64,000 nucleotides of DNA, from positions 248,001 to 312,000 of the forward strand of contig NZ_VUNE01000001.1 of assembly GCF_009695815.1 (NCBI RefSeq), written 5' to 3'. Source of the DNA: Peptostreptococcus porci (lineage in GTDB: Bacteria > Bacillota > Clostridia > Peptostreptococcales > Peptostreptococcaceae). Below the pieces are notes generated by a model that saw nothing but the letters and a program-made list of their open reading frames with translations, was not told the origin of the DNA and did no database searches. The first letter of the stretch is position 1. Each line of letters begins with the position of its first letter. Positions 45,425-54,147 of this stretch are shown in pieces. Both the position numbers and the translations under genes were made by a program.

Positions 45425-45697
45425 ATAGCGAAAAGTAATGTATTTACGGGCTTTTTTGAGATTAGTAGGTAGCTCATGAAAGTCCGTATTTCTTATATTG
45501 AAACATATCTACTGTAAAAACGGTCAGAGAGGTTAGGTTGTGGATTAGATGTTGTGGGTTGTTGTGGCACGGGGATAGATGTTATCTAGGGGGCAAACTC
45601 AATTTGAGTGAGTGATTTAGATGTTGTCTAATCCAGCAACTCGACTGTTGGCAATACAGCAGGCAGTGGATTAGATGTTATGGAAGGAGGTACACCA
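45425..45697 (+). repeat. Conserved sequence after rlmCD tail, copy B
   Basis: Homologue of 37909-38190: GGGCTTTTT, GAAACATATCTACTGT and CAACTCGA-(n)-GGCAGTGGATTAGATGTTA occur in the same order. The phrase TTAGATGTT appears four times. No gene is seen; it ends at the GGAGG of the next gene. Confidence 0.6.
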
Positions 45698-46080
45698 ATG
45701 GGGGATTCTGTATGGATTTGGCCTTCAGCGGATATGGATTTTTGGAAAATAAATAATGAAGAAACATCCGTAATTATTAAGTGGAGTAGAAATTGTTTTG
45801 AAGATTATAAAGCGCTCTCATATCATTTCTATGAGTGTGGTTATAAAACATTTACAGATGTGATTGAAAGTGGGCACGATAACATTAAATCGGATATGTG
45901 GTTTCTAACAGGTATATTTTTGTTACGTCATAGTCTTGAACTTGGCTTGAAATCTTTACTATGTCGAGTATTACCTCGGAAGAGAGATATTCAAGATTCT
46001 TTCGAAGACTGCTGTCATGATGTATCTATGTTGTTAAAAAAATACATAGATACAGGTAGAGAAAGCTTTTTGACTAATGA
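45698..46080 (+). pseudogene. HEPN-like gene, 5' part, split by ISLre2
   Basis: First 127 codons (GGAGG, then ATG 45698) with start MGDSVWIWPSADMDFW and FLLRHSLELGLKSLL. The frame runs into the IS at 46081. Joining base 46080 to 47627 restores one frame of 406 residues. The RHSLEL-LK pattern and the later FRNTIELCLK look like two HEPN-type helices; catalytic R-x4-6-H is not certain. Function unknown; it is the counterpart of the RES gene in cassette A. Confidence 0.65.
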
Positions 46081-47617
46081 GATAGTGTCAACTTTTTATG
46101 GAGTTTTTTCATCCTAATTTCCAAAACAGTTAATTTTCATTCTTCCCATTGATTTAACTACTTTTTGTGATGGACTAGATTCATCGAAGATGAACTTTGG
46201 ATTATCGAAGATCTCCCAATTTATTTTTTCTCTTCTCTCTACGATATTTTCTAGTTCTTTATTTTTTTCTCCCTCAAAAATTCTTTTATCTATTTTTTTC
46301 CCATTCTTCTTATATACTCTTAAATAACTTAATTTTCCAAGTGTTTCTTTTCCCCATCCCATCGGATGCCTACTAAATCGTTCTGATAATACATGACTTA
46401 TTTGACCCTCTGTACAGCTTCCTGGCACTTCTAACGTATATCTATTCACTATTCCTTCCCAGTTGTTTATTATGTATTTACATACATTTTCACATCTTTT
46501 ATTTGACCTTTCATCTTCACACGACTTAACTAATTCTTCCAATAGCACTTTTGCTTCTTCTTTCTTGTTTTCTTTTATCAATTTCTCTAGATTTTTTACT
46601 ATTTTTTTATCATCTCCAATTTTTCTTATTGTATTCAAGTATTTTTTTACATGAAATCCATCGCAAACATAGACTCTCTGGCTATAATCTTCTAGCCCAT
46701 TTTTTATCCACATTCCCCCATCTGCATGAATATACAATTTTTCTAACTCCCCTACATCATAGTTTTTTTGAATGTATTTATCTACAATCCTCCATAAATC
46801 CTTTGTGTTAAATTCCTTATCTACAAAATGCTGGATATTGATTGTTTTCCTTCTTGATTTTGATATTGCTTTTATTCCCTCTGACACGCTCACCATTGGC
46901 ACAATTTGATTTTTCCTTCCTATTTCTTTATTAGGCTTCTGAGTGTGCACATGATCTTCATCTGCAAATATATGTAGCTCTTTAACAGCCTTTCGTTCCC
47001 TATTTTTGCAAATTGATATATTCTCTATTTTGCTTTTTAATATCGCATTTCTTACGCTTTGTCTACTAATACAATCGACTCCAACTAGAGCTTTACTTTT
47101 CTCATATGAATATTCTGTCGCTTTATCAACTAATGCAGCTTTTATATCAATACTTATTCTTTCATATGCTTTTATCCCTAAAATTTCGTCCATTGGCTTA
47201 ATATATTTTTTATTTGTTGAATCATAGTAGTTATCTCTTTTGTACTCTATTTGACCTAAGCAAGTCAAAATACTACGACTTATATTTTTTTCTTTTAATG
47301 ATAATCCTTTACTCTTTCGAGTATATTTGTCTTTTCGTATTTTTTCATTCATATATTCTATATGCTTTTCTACCAATTCTTTAGATGTCTTCTTGCACTC
47401 TTCCAGAATTTTAGGACAAACCGATGACAAATCCTGTTCTTCATCAAATATTAATATTTTTTCTATATTTTTTACCAATTCTAAGCAATATTGTTGTATA
47501 ATAGTTTCCATAGAGATTACTCCTTTGTTTAGTTTTTTGGGTTAACTGTATTTTAACATATTAGGATGTAATCTCTATTTTTTTATTCCAAAAACTCCAT
47601 ACTTATTTTACACTAAC
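46081..47617. mobile_element. ISLre2-family insertion sequence
   Basis: 1537 bases flanked by the 9-base target duplication GACTAATGA (46072-46080 and 47618-47626). Imperfect terminal inverted repeats share TAGTGT-AA and TATGGAGTTTTT at both ends. Contains one transposase on minus. The clean duplication and the unbroken frame around it point to a recent insertion. Confidence 0.9.
46114..47511 (-). CDS. ISLre2-family transposase (UPF0236)
   Basis: 465 residues: ILTCLGQIEYKRDNYYD, LHIFADEDHVHTQKPN, VPMVSVSEG, LYIHADGGMWIKNGL (Asp residues of the RNase H-like core), VCDGFHVKKYLNT, SCTEGQISHVLSERFSRHPMGWGKE in pieces. This is the UPF0236 family. Appears complete. The minus-strand start has AGTAATCTCT-type sequence upstream; no strong binding site could be seen beyond GGAGTAATC. 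Self-contained within the IS. Confidence 0.88.
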   Translation of the reverse strand: METIIQQYCLELVKNIEKILIFDEEQDLSSVCPKILEECKKTSKELVEKHIEYMNEKIRKDKYTRKSKGLSLKEKNISRSILTCLGQIEYKRDNYYDSTNKKYIKPMDEILGIKAYERISIDIKAALVDKATEYSYEKSKALVGVDCISRQSVRNAILKSKIENISICKNRERKAVKELHIFADEDHVHTQKPNKEIGRKNQIVPMVSVSEGIKAISKSRRKTINIQHFVDKEFNTKDLWRIVDKYIQKNYDVGELEKLYIHADGGMWIKNGLEDYSQRVYVCDGFHVKKYLNTIRKIGDDKKIVKNLEKLIKENKKEEAKVLLEELVKSCEDERSNKRCENVCKYIINNWEGIVNRYTLEVPGSCTEGQISHVLSERFSRHPMGWGKETLGKLSYLRVYKKNGKKIDKRIFEGEKNKELENIVERREKINWEIFDNPKFIFDESSPSQKVVKSMGRMKINCFGN

Positions 47618-47626
47618 GACTAATGA

Positions 47627-48464
47627 AGAGACAGAATGGTTGACAGCCTATTTAGATTCGTTAGAGGAAGTCGATAAAAAATCGGATATGTTCAGATTTC
47701 AATTTGAAGACGACTTTCTTTCAAAATACAGAGATAAGTTTTTGGACAATGTGGTTGTTGCCAATAATTTGTTACAAGCATTTGCGTTAGTAAAGAAATG
47801 CATTGAGAAAGGAATTGTTTCTGAAGAGGATGAATTTGACCATAACTTAAAACCTGAATTCTTTGTTTTTGCTTCACATGGATTTGGAAATTGCTATTTG
47901 TGGCAAAGAATCTCAGATGAAGGCTTCCATGTCAAGGTCACTGGATATACCGAAGTGATTGATTATATCTATAAAAATCATCAGATATCAAACAAAGTTA
48001 AATTATATCCACTTATTTTTATGTTCCGAAATACTATAGAGTTATGTTTGAAGAGATTATTTTATAGTAGGGTCGATAATGGTGTACCGTTAAAAGTATT
48101 CAACTCGAAACGAAAAAGCCATTATATAAAAAAAGATTTATGGAAAAATGTAAAACCGGTAATTGTTAAATATGCGAATGATTCCGATGAAGATTTAGCA
48201 ATTGTAGATATCGTTGAAAAGCTACTCGATGAAATAAATTCATTAGATAAAAACGGAGATAATTTCCGATATCCTACATCTTACAGTTTAGAGTATAGAA
48301 TTGATAACAAAAAAATGGATTTGAGTAATGTGTATACGTATCTAAAAGCAATAATAAACTTTCTTGAAGGGTGTGATTCTATGCTTGATGCAATTGCAGA
48401 TTATGAAAGTGAGATGAAGGCAGAATACGAATCCGAAATGATGGCAAATATAGATTGTTATTAG
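47627..48464 (+). pseudogene. HEPN-like gene, 3' part
   Basis: Continuation of the gene at 45698 after the IS (278 codons): EETEWLTAYLDSLEEVDKKS, VNLL-rich helices, LYPLIFMFRNTIELCLKRLFYS and a tail DAIADYESEMKAEYESEMM. A TTG at 47640 is only a formal start of this fragment. The next gene follows 63 bases on and shares the leader of the RES partner gene. Confidence 0.65.
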
Positions 48465-48526
48465 AATCTTTGATATTCTCGAAAATTACAAAGCCTATTA
48501 TAGAGACAATAGGAGGTTCAAAATAA

Positions 48527-49780
48527 ATGGAATACATAGGAATAGGTATTGTCATAGCTGTAGCAATAGCGGCAGACATTATCATCTATAAAAAATTAAA
48601 GAAGAGAGAAACTATTCCATCAAACGATTTGGTGTCGGTGCCATCAACAGTTATAAGTGGAAAAGATGAGCTTGCCAATGTTCATCAGGCAAATGAACTT
48701 GTTATTCAGATGGAGAAGCTCCCAGCTGAAGCTATTGATGATGAGACTAAGCTAGTAGAAATTACAGATAGCAAAGTTCTGGCTCATGTTCCGGAATTAG
48801 CTCAGGATGGTAATGCAGCAAATGGCGAAGTGTTGTATCGTGCGGTTATTCCTGCAGGTGCCAAACTGACAAATTCTAAAGCAATGGAAGGTGCTGTACG
48901 CGGTATCTATCATGGTGTTGATGGCATCAATGGTCATGCTAATCTTGTGGCTGTAGAAGCACAAAAAGGAACTGCGGTATTTGTCAATACTGTAGCAGTG
49001 GCGATGGGTGTTGCATCAATGGTTGTTGGCCAGTATTACATATCACAGATAAATGCTGAGCTAGGTGAAATTAGTGATGGTATTTCTCAGATACAGGATT
49101 TTCAGGATAATGAGTATCGCAGTAGAATATTTTCACTCGTGGCTCATGTAAAGAAGATTGCTGATTTTCAAACCGAGATTTTAGAAAATGATGAGTTGCG
49201 TATTTCGAAGATTGCTCAGCTTGATAGTTTGGAAGAAGAATGTACGTAGCTTCTTGGACAAGCCAATCTTACACTCGCAGGCTTCGCAAAGAAAACGGAT
49301 CTGGATTATGAAACTTATGAGAAGGTATTAGGTAATGCACAGAACTGGTTTATGTATCAGAAGTCATTATTAGATGTACTTTACAAGATATCTGATTTGA
49401 GATACACATTGCACGTGGGTGCTGTATCAAGAGAACAGTGCGTTGCGTTATTACCAACCTACACAAAGCAAGTAAGCGATACGCAAGAACGACTTACAGC
49501 ATGGCATGATAGTACAACTCAACGACTAGGCATCGAAACTGATGAAATTCGTAGAAAAAGAGCTGGATTTGATGGCGTGATTCATTTTATTCTGGGACTG
49601 TTTAACGATGATTTCAATTTCCGTTCAATAGAAAAGAAAACCGCAACGATGATTTCTGTACAGGCATCTGGTCATGAATCGTTACATATTGTGGATATAT
49701 CAGAGCTATATGCAGAAGATGTACAACTAATTTCAAAAGATGGAAAGATTTATTATCTTCCTGAAAGAATAGCAGAATAA
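48527..49780 (+). pseudogene. Membrane-anchored partner gene with an amber codon
   Basis: One frame of 417 codons broken at TAG 49247-49249. Residues 1-22 (MEYIGIGIVIAVAIAADIII) form a membrane anchor followed by KKLKKRE, so most of the protein is cytoplasmic. A second hydrophobic stretch (VNTVAVAMGVASMVVGQYY) lies near 160, then a helical part (ISQINAELGEISDGISQIQ) similar in style to the gene at 39099. The first 240 residues remain translatable. AGGAGG precedes ATG. Partner of the split HEPN-like gene by position. Confidence 0.65.
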
Positions 49781-49791
49781 ATAAAAACAAT

Positions 49792-49816
49792 CCTCTCAAC
49801 CATCATGGCTGGGAGG
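49792..49816. terminator. Hairpin at the end of the cassette array
   Basis: CCTCTCAACC pairs with GGCTGGGAGG with one mismatch around ATCAT; only three T follow. Lies between the amber gene and a convergent recombinase remnant. Confidence 0.5.
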
Positions 49817-49833
49817 GTTTCGTGCATCTATGC

Positions 49834-50223
49834 TTATCTTTCAATATCGACCTTGAGTCCTGATTTTAATTCCACAGTGCAGTGGGTAGGCCAGATTATG
49901 ATTTGCTTAAGCCGGCGTTTTACAAGGGCCTCATCAAACTCCTTAAGGTCGGAAGGTTGGTCTTTAACGAAATCCTGCAATTCTGTGATGCGCTGCAGTT
50001 GTTCATCACGTTGTACCGTATCCATTGAGGCCAATTGGGGCTTTTCTCTGAGTGCAAAAATATGGTCGGCTATCTCATCGTAGGCTTGCTTCTTTGTTGT
50101 TGGCCCTTTTAACAAGCTCCTGCTGAAGTTCCATAAGTTTATCATCATTCCATCAGTGGTAATTGCTGCAGAAGCTCTGATGATCGATGTGATATTTTGT
50201 TTTAGCTGTTTCTGATATTTCAA
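49834..50223 (-). pseudogene. Serine recombinase C-terminal remnant
   Basis: 129 codons on minus, ITELQDFVKDQPSDL, EFDEALVKRRLKQIII, VELKSGLKVDIER: the end of the coiled-coil domain of large serine recombinases. No catalytic or zinc part upstream. It lies against an unrelated fragment on plus, so both are recombination scars. Confidence 0.75.
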
Positions 50224-50228
50224 GAGAA

Positions 50229-50525
50229 ATGTTCCCTAACGCAAAGATAGTATTAGATAAGGGAGACATCTTCAGAACGATTATTCCTCTAAAGAAGATA
50301 GCGACGCAGAAGGTGGGTGGCGAGAATGTCCCTCACGATAGGAATGAACTTATGGAATATATAAAAGCACATGTAAGATTAAATAACAAAATTACAAGGC
50401 AGGATATGGCAGAAGGTGCAGGGGTAAGTGTCAAAACGATACAAAGGGCTTTGAAAGAGATAGATAATCTGAATTATGTAGGTAGTGGAAATAATGGACA
50501 TTGGGAACTTAATGAGAAAAAGTAA
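50229..50525 (+). pseudogene. AlbA-type ATP-binding regulator, C-terminal remnant
   Basis: 98 codons, MFPNAKIVLDKGDIFRTIIPL, then a winged-helix end with RQDMAEGAGVSVKTIQRALKEIDNL and GHWEL. Similar to the last third of AlbA_2/RecG-like transcriptional regulators. No proper start region; the N-terminal ATP-binding domain is missing. Confidence 0.6.
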
Positions 50526-50727
50526 GCAGTGGTAAGTTGAAACTATCTATCAGCTTAAAGCTATTGAAAAATGAATTTTTTTGAGATATAATTTGAATAA
50601 GTTCAGAGGTGATACACTATGGTTAAGTACAGGCTTTCTTTCCAAACGATAGAAGGAAATACAAATAATCAAAGTGGTATACTGAAAGAATGCATTTAAA
50701 TTGTAATTAAAGGAAGGTAGAAAAGCT

Positions 50728-50913
50728 ATGAAAAAATTAGGTCTTGTTGGCGGACTTGGACCGGTATCAACTTTGGATTATTATCGTCTTATCAATGAAA
50801 AATACAGAGATATCGTTAAGCCTGAATCAGTTGCAGGAGATAATCCTCATATGACTATTGAGAGTCTGAATCCCGGCGTGGCTTATGAATCTAAGTGCAG
50901 CAGACTGAGATAA
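50728..50913 (+). pseudogene. Aspartate/glutamate racemase, N-terminal fragment
   Basis: 61 codons beginning KKLGLVGGLGPVSTLDYYRLINEKY, the usual start of Asp/Glu racemases (RacX/YgeA). The frame decays after about 45 residues, where the catalytic cysteine motif should follow. AAAGGAAGG precedes the ATG, so the fragment may still be translated. Confidence 0.7.
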
Positions 50914-51344
50914 GCTTACGGAATATCAGATGGGTGCGATTAACAGATGTTATGCATCATGGAGGAATTATATTAATATATTTATCCACATAGATTGTCT
51001 TCCGTCTTATTAATGCTGACAACAAAATGATAACAAAAGGTGTGGCAGGTTGGATGATATGGATATATAAAATAATCTGAGGAATTTTGAGAAAGCAGGC
51101 GTGATTTAAACCAACCTTTATTAGTGAGGGAAAAATATACTAAATAATGGCGCTAATTGTTCACGATTTGTCCACGGAACATTTCACTTGTGAACAAATT
51201 ATTTATTGTGTTCTCCGGTTACTTTTTTAAAAATTTTACAGTTTCTTTATTATCTATTCAGCCTGATTGAATGATAAAATATGGGAAAAGTGATATAATA
51301 AAATTGATGAAAAATTATCAAATCAGAAGTTGTGAGGTGCTGAA
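50914..51344. other. Gene-free stretch with one inverted repeat
   Basis: No credible ORF. TTGTTCAC (51157-51164) and GTGAACAA (51190-51197) form a perfect 8-base inverted repeat, perhaps an operator or a loop. TGA-TATAAT (51291-51299) is an extended -10 box for the next gene. Confidence 0.45.
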
Positions 51345-51779
51345 ATGATTAGAAATATAAAAAAAGAAGATGCCCAATCAATACAAAAAATTTGCGATAT
51401 TTCTTTAGGATATACAGTTTCTACGGAGTTAATGATTAGGCAAATTGATAAACTGTCGAATGATATAAATCATCATTGGATTTATGTTTATGAGGATGAG
51501 GATTCACATAGGGTTGTTGGTTTTATAGAGGCTGAGACTTATGAAAGCCTTTACTCAGATTGCGGTCTGAATATTCTAGGATTAGCTGTTTTGCCAGAGT
51601 TTCAAGGGAAAGGCATTGGAAAGAAATTGATGGAGCATTTAGAAGTGAATGCCCAAAAAAAATCGGTTAAATTTATTAGATTAAACTCAAGAGAAACAAG
51701 GGTAGAGGCTCATAAATTCTATGAAAATATTGGATATGTGTGCGATAAAACCCAAAAGAGATTTATTAAAATTTTTTGA
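51345..51779 (+). CDS. GNAT-family N-acetyltransferase
   Basis: 144 residues with the acetyl-CoA motif LAVLPEFQGKGIGKKLMEHLE (Q-x-x-G-x-G) and the C-terminal EAHKFYENIGY segment, both GNAT signatures. Substrate unknown; the general form is that of small-molecule or aminoglycoside-like acetyltransferases. GTGAGGTG precedes the ATG. Single gene with its own -10 box and terminator. Confidence 0.88.
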   Translation: MIRNIKKEDAQSIQKICDISLGYTVSTELMIRQIDKLSNDINHHWIYVYEDEDSHRVVGFIEAETYESLYSDCGLNILGLAVLPEFQGKGIGKKLMEHLEVNAQKKSVKFIRLNSRETRVEAHKFYENIGYVCDKTQKRFIKIF

Positions 51780-51827
51780 TTAATCAATTCCCGATTTGTT
51801 GAAGTAAAACAATTAAAAAAGATCACT

Positions 51828-51865
51828 AAAAGGAAGTAAAAGGAATAGCTGATACTTCCTTTTTT
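51828..51865 (+). terminator. Terminator after the acetyltransferase
   Basis: AAAAGGAAGT (51828-51837) pairs with ACTTCCTTTT (51854-51863) and T continue to 51865. A-run before it makes it bidirectional. Confidence 0.8.
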
Positions 51866-51965
51866 ATTTCCGAAAAACAAGTTAGGCCTATAAAACTAGG
51901 TGGAAAAATGGTATAGTATTAGTTAATATAGATAAACAAACTAGAAGTTGATGAAAGGGGAAAGC

Positions 51966-52339
51966 ATGTAATATACACAGAAAGATTTCCAGGAATGGAT
52001 ACTATGCCATGCCGACTCTAACAGATTATTCTTATCAAAGAAATGTTTATTCCTTTTATACGGAATGATGTTCCTTGCTTTGAACAAGACGGAAAAACTT
52101 CCTATAGAATCTTTGTATTTGGAAAGAATATAAGGTATTTGGACGATTTTAAAAGTAGATATTGTGAGCATATAGCTGGAAATGGAGTTTTTTAAAGAAG
52201 AAAGGGAAATGATATTATCGTCAGTGCCGAGTAAAAGTATAAAAAAATATCTCATATTGGTAGCACTGCTATATTAGGAATATGTGCAAAAAATATTGTG
52301 GATATATTGCTTGAAGTAAAAGACAAGTCAAAATTGTAG
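51966..52339 (+). pseudogene. Decayed gene debris, including a GrpB fragment
   Basis: Two short frames remain: KEMFIPFIRNDVPCFEQDG (near 52040-52190), not recognised, and ISHIGSTAILGICAKNIVDI (to TAG 52337-52339), which matches the GrpB/UPF0157 motif HIGSTAVPG-x-x-AK-x-IIDI. Stops and frame changes separate them. Confidence 0.45.
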
Positions 52340-52354
52340 AAATGAGGTAATAAA

Positions 52355-53233
52355 GTGCATTTTACAAAAGTAAAAGGAATTCTATCTTCAAAGAATGGAA
52401 TGAATTTGTTCAGAGGTTGTACTCATGGTTGTATTTATTGTGATTCAAGAAGTAAATGCTATCAGATGAACCATAGATTTGAAGATATAGAGGTAAAGGA
52501 GAATGGTATCATCCTTTTGGAAGAGAGTCTAAAACGAAAAAGAAAAAAATGTATGATTGGATTAGGCTCAATGACCGATCCATATATTCGTGAGGAGTTA
52601 CAGCTAAATTATACAAGAAAAGCTCTTGAACTGATAAACCGGTACGGATTCGGTGTAACTCTTATAACAAAGTCGGCTAATGTTCTAAGAGATCTGGACT
52701 TGTTGAAGGAGATAAATTCAAAAACAAAATGTGTAATTCAAATGACTTTGACGACATACGATGAAGAACTTTGTAAAAAAATAGAGCCTAACGTTTCAAC
52801 AACGAAAGAAAGAGTCGAAGTTTTAAAGATTTTGCGTGATGAAGGAATACCAACAGTAGTTTGGTTAACTCCTATACTTCCATTTATTAATGATACAAAA
52901 GAGAATATTCTTGGAATTTTGAACTATTGCAAGGAAGCAAATGTGTTTGGGATAATATGCTTTGGTATGGGACTTACACTTAGAGATGGAAACAGAGAAT
53001 ATTTTTATTATCAACTGGACAAGCAATTCCCAAATTTAAAAGAAAGATACATCAGAGAGTATGGCAACAGTTATGTGGCGAATAGCAAAAATAACAAAAC
53101 TCTAACGGCTTTATTTCACGAATTTTGTGAGCAGCATAACATAGTTCATGATAATGAAGCTATATTTAACTATCTAAAGCTATTTGAGGAAAAGAACTGT
53201 TCAAAGCAGATTAGTTTTTTTGATGAAGTATGA
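52355..53233 (+). CDS. Radical SAM protein, SPL-related
   Basis: 292 residues. CTHGCIYC (about residues 22-29) is the C-x3-C-x2-C iron-sulphur ligand of radical SAM enzymes; GSMTDPYI, TLITKSANVLRDLDLL, IQMTLTTYDEELCKKIEP and TPILPFINDT place it with the spore photoproduct lyase-like Rv2578c/COG1533 group rather than true DNA repair lyase. GTG 52355 follows GAGG. The downstream gene is unknown and separated by 22 bases, so they may be co-transcribed. Confidence 0.85.
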   Translation: MHFTKVKGILSSKNGMNLFRGCTHGCIYCDSRSKCYQMNHRFEDIEVKENGIILLEESLKRKRKKCMIGLGSMTDPYIREELQLNYTRKALELINRYGFGVTLITKSANVLRDLDLLKEINSKTKCVIQMTLTTYDEELCKKIEPNVSTTKERVEVLKILRDEGIPTVVWLTPILPFINDTKENILGILNYCKEANVFGIICFGMGLTLRDGNREYFYYQLDKQFPNLKERYIREYGNSYVANSKNNKTLTALFHEFCEQHNIVHDNEAIFNYLKLFEEKNCSKQISFFDEV

Positions 53234-53255
53234 TTAATGTAGAGGTGACTGAAAT

Positions 53256-53774
53256 ATGAAAACTTTAGATTTATTTCCTTGGAAAATCCGAGTGAACAAA
53301 GAAAAAACAAGTGAATATTACTCGAAAAAAGATTTATCAAGTGATAAAGAATTAAAAAAATTAGATAAAGAATTAAATGATGTGTTTAAGAAAGTACTGA
53401 ATTCAGAAACGTTAAAATTCATAAGTAATTTTGGTGTTGATATTGACAAATTGCGTGTTGAGTTAACGCCAGATTTTTATGATGAAGGAAAGTTGATTCT
53501 TAAAGGCGCATATTTATTGGAATTTATTTTTGCTGGAGAATTTGTGGCAATTCCTAGTAAACAATGGGATTTTTATTTTGAAAGCTCAGAAGATGAACCA
53601 GCAATTTTTGAAATCGAAGAAAATATGCCAGAGAAAATTTTAGTTGATGATTTTTTTCATCAAACGGCAGATAAAATGGGAATTTATAAATTTAGTCCTG
53701 CTGTCATATATGATGAAAGTTTTGAGGGGTGGAATTCGGGATACATTTTTTGTAAAGCTCTTTTTAGGTTGTAG
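53256..53774 (+). CDS. Uncharacterised protein downstream of radical SAM gene
   Basis: 172 residues, not recognised. Lys-rich helical start (KKDLSSDKELKKLDKELNDVF), then FGVDIDKLRVELTPDFYDEGK and FIFAGEFVAIPSKQWDFYF. Soluble, no signal peptide or membrane segment. GAGGTG precedes the ATG. No link to a function visible. Confidence 0.6.
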   Translation: MKTLDLFPWKIRVNKEKTSEYYSKKDLSSDKELKKLDKELNDVFKKVLNSETLKFISNFGVDIDKLRVELTPDFYDEGKLILKGAYLLEFIFAGEFVAIPSKQWDFYFESSEDEPAIFEIEENMPEKILVDDFFHQTADKMGIYKFSPAVIYDESFEGWNSGYIFCKALFRL

Positions 53775-54147
53775 TTTTTCATTAAAAAAAGGAAAACTGG
53801 AATCTTTAGAAATATAACAAAGCATCTATCGAGAATATAGTAATCATTTTAACAGGTAATCTTTCGAAAAAATATTCAGTGTGGATATTGATATGGAATA
53901 TGCTACATTGTAATCAGAGATTTTTATTACTAAAAACTTTGGTTTTCCAAATAATATATTGAGGATACTTATTTTCAATAGTATAATAATGTTATTAAGT
54001 GAGTATTTCTTAATAAGAACAGTTTGTAAAAAAGAAGAAATAAAATAATATATTTCAAAAGTATGCTATATGTTATGATTCTTTTTTCAAGACATTATAA
54101 AAATAGTAGACTCAGAAAAATTAATTCGATAAATGGGGGAAGAAGTA
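53775..54147. other. A/T-rich gap before the type I system
   Basis: About 370 bases without a credible ORF. TTGTAA (54024) with TAATAT 16 bases on is the only promoter-like pair, and it is weak. The gap separates debris from the hsd genes. Confidence 0.4.

Noticed and set aside
38568-49249. TAG as a recoded sense codon
   Set aside because: Core genes such as pfkA and dnaE end with TAG in the proper place, so TAG is a normal stop here; the internal TAGs are better read as mutations.
50601-50697. Short ORF starting MVKYRLSFQTIEG
   Set aside because: About 26 codons and no recognised relative; more likely part of the debris around the racemase fragment.
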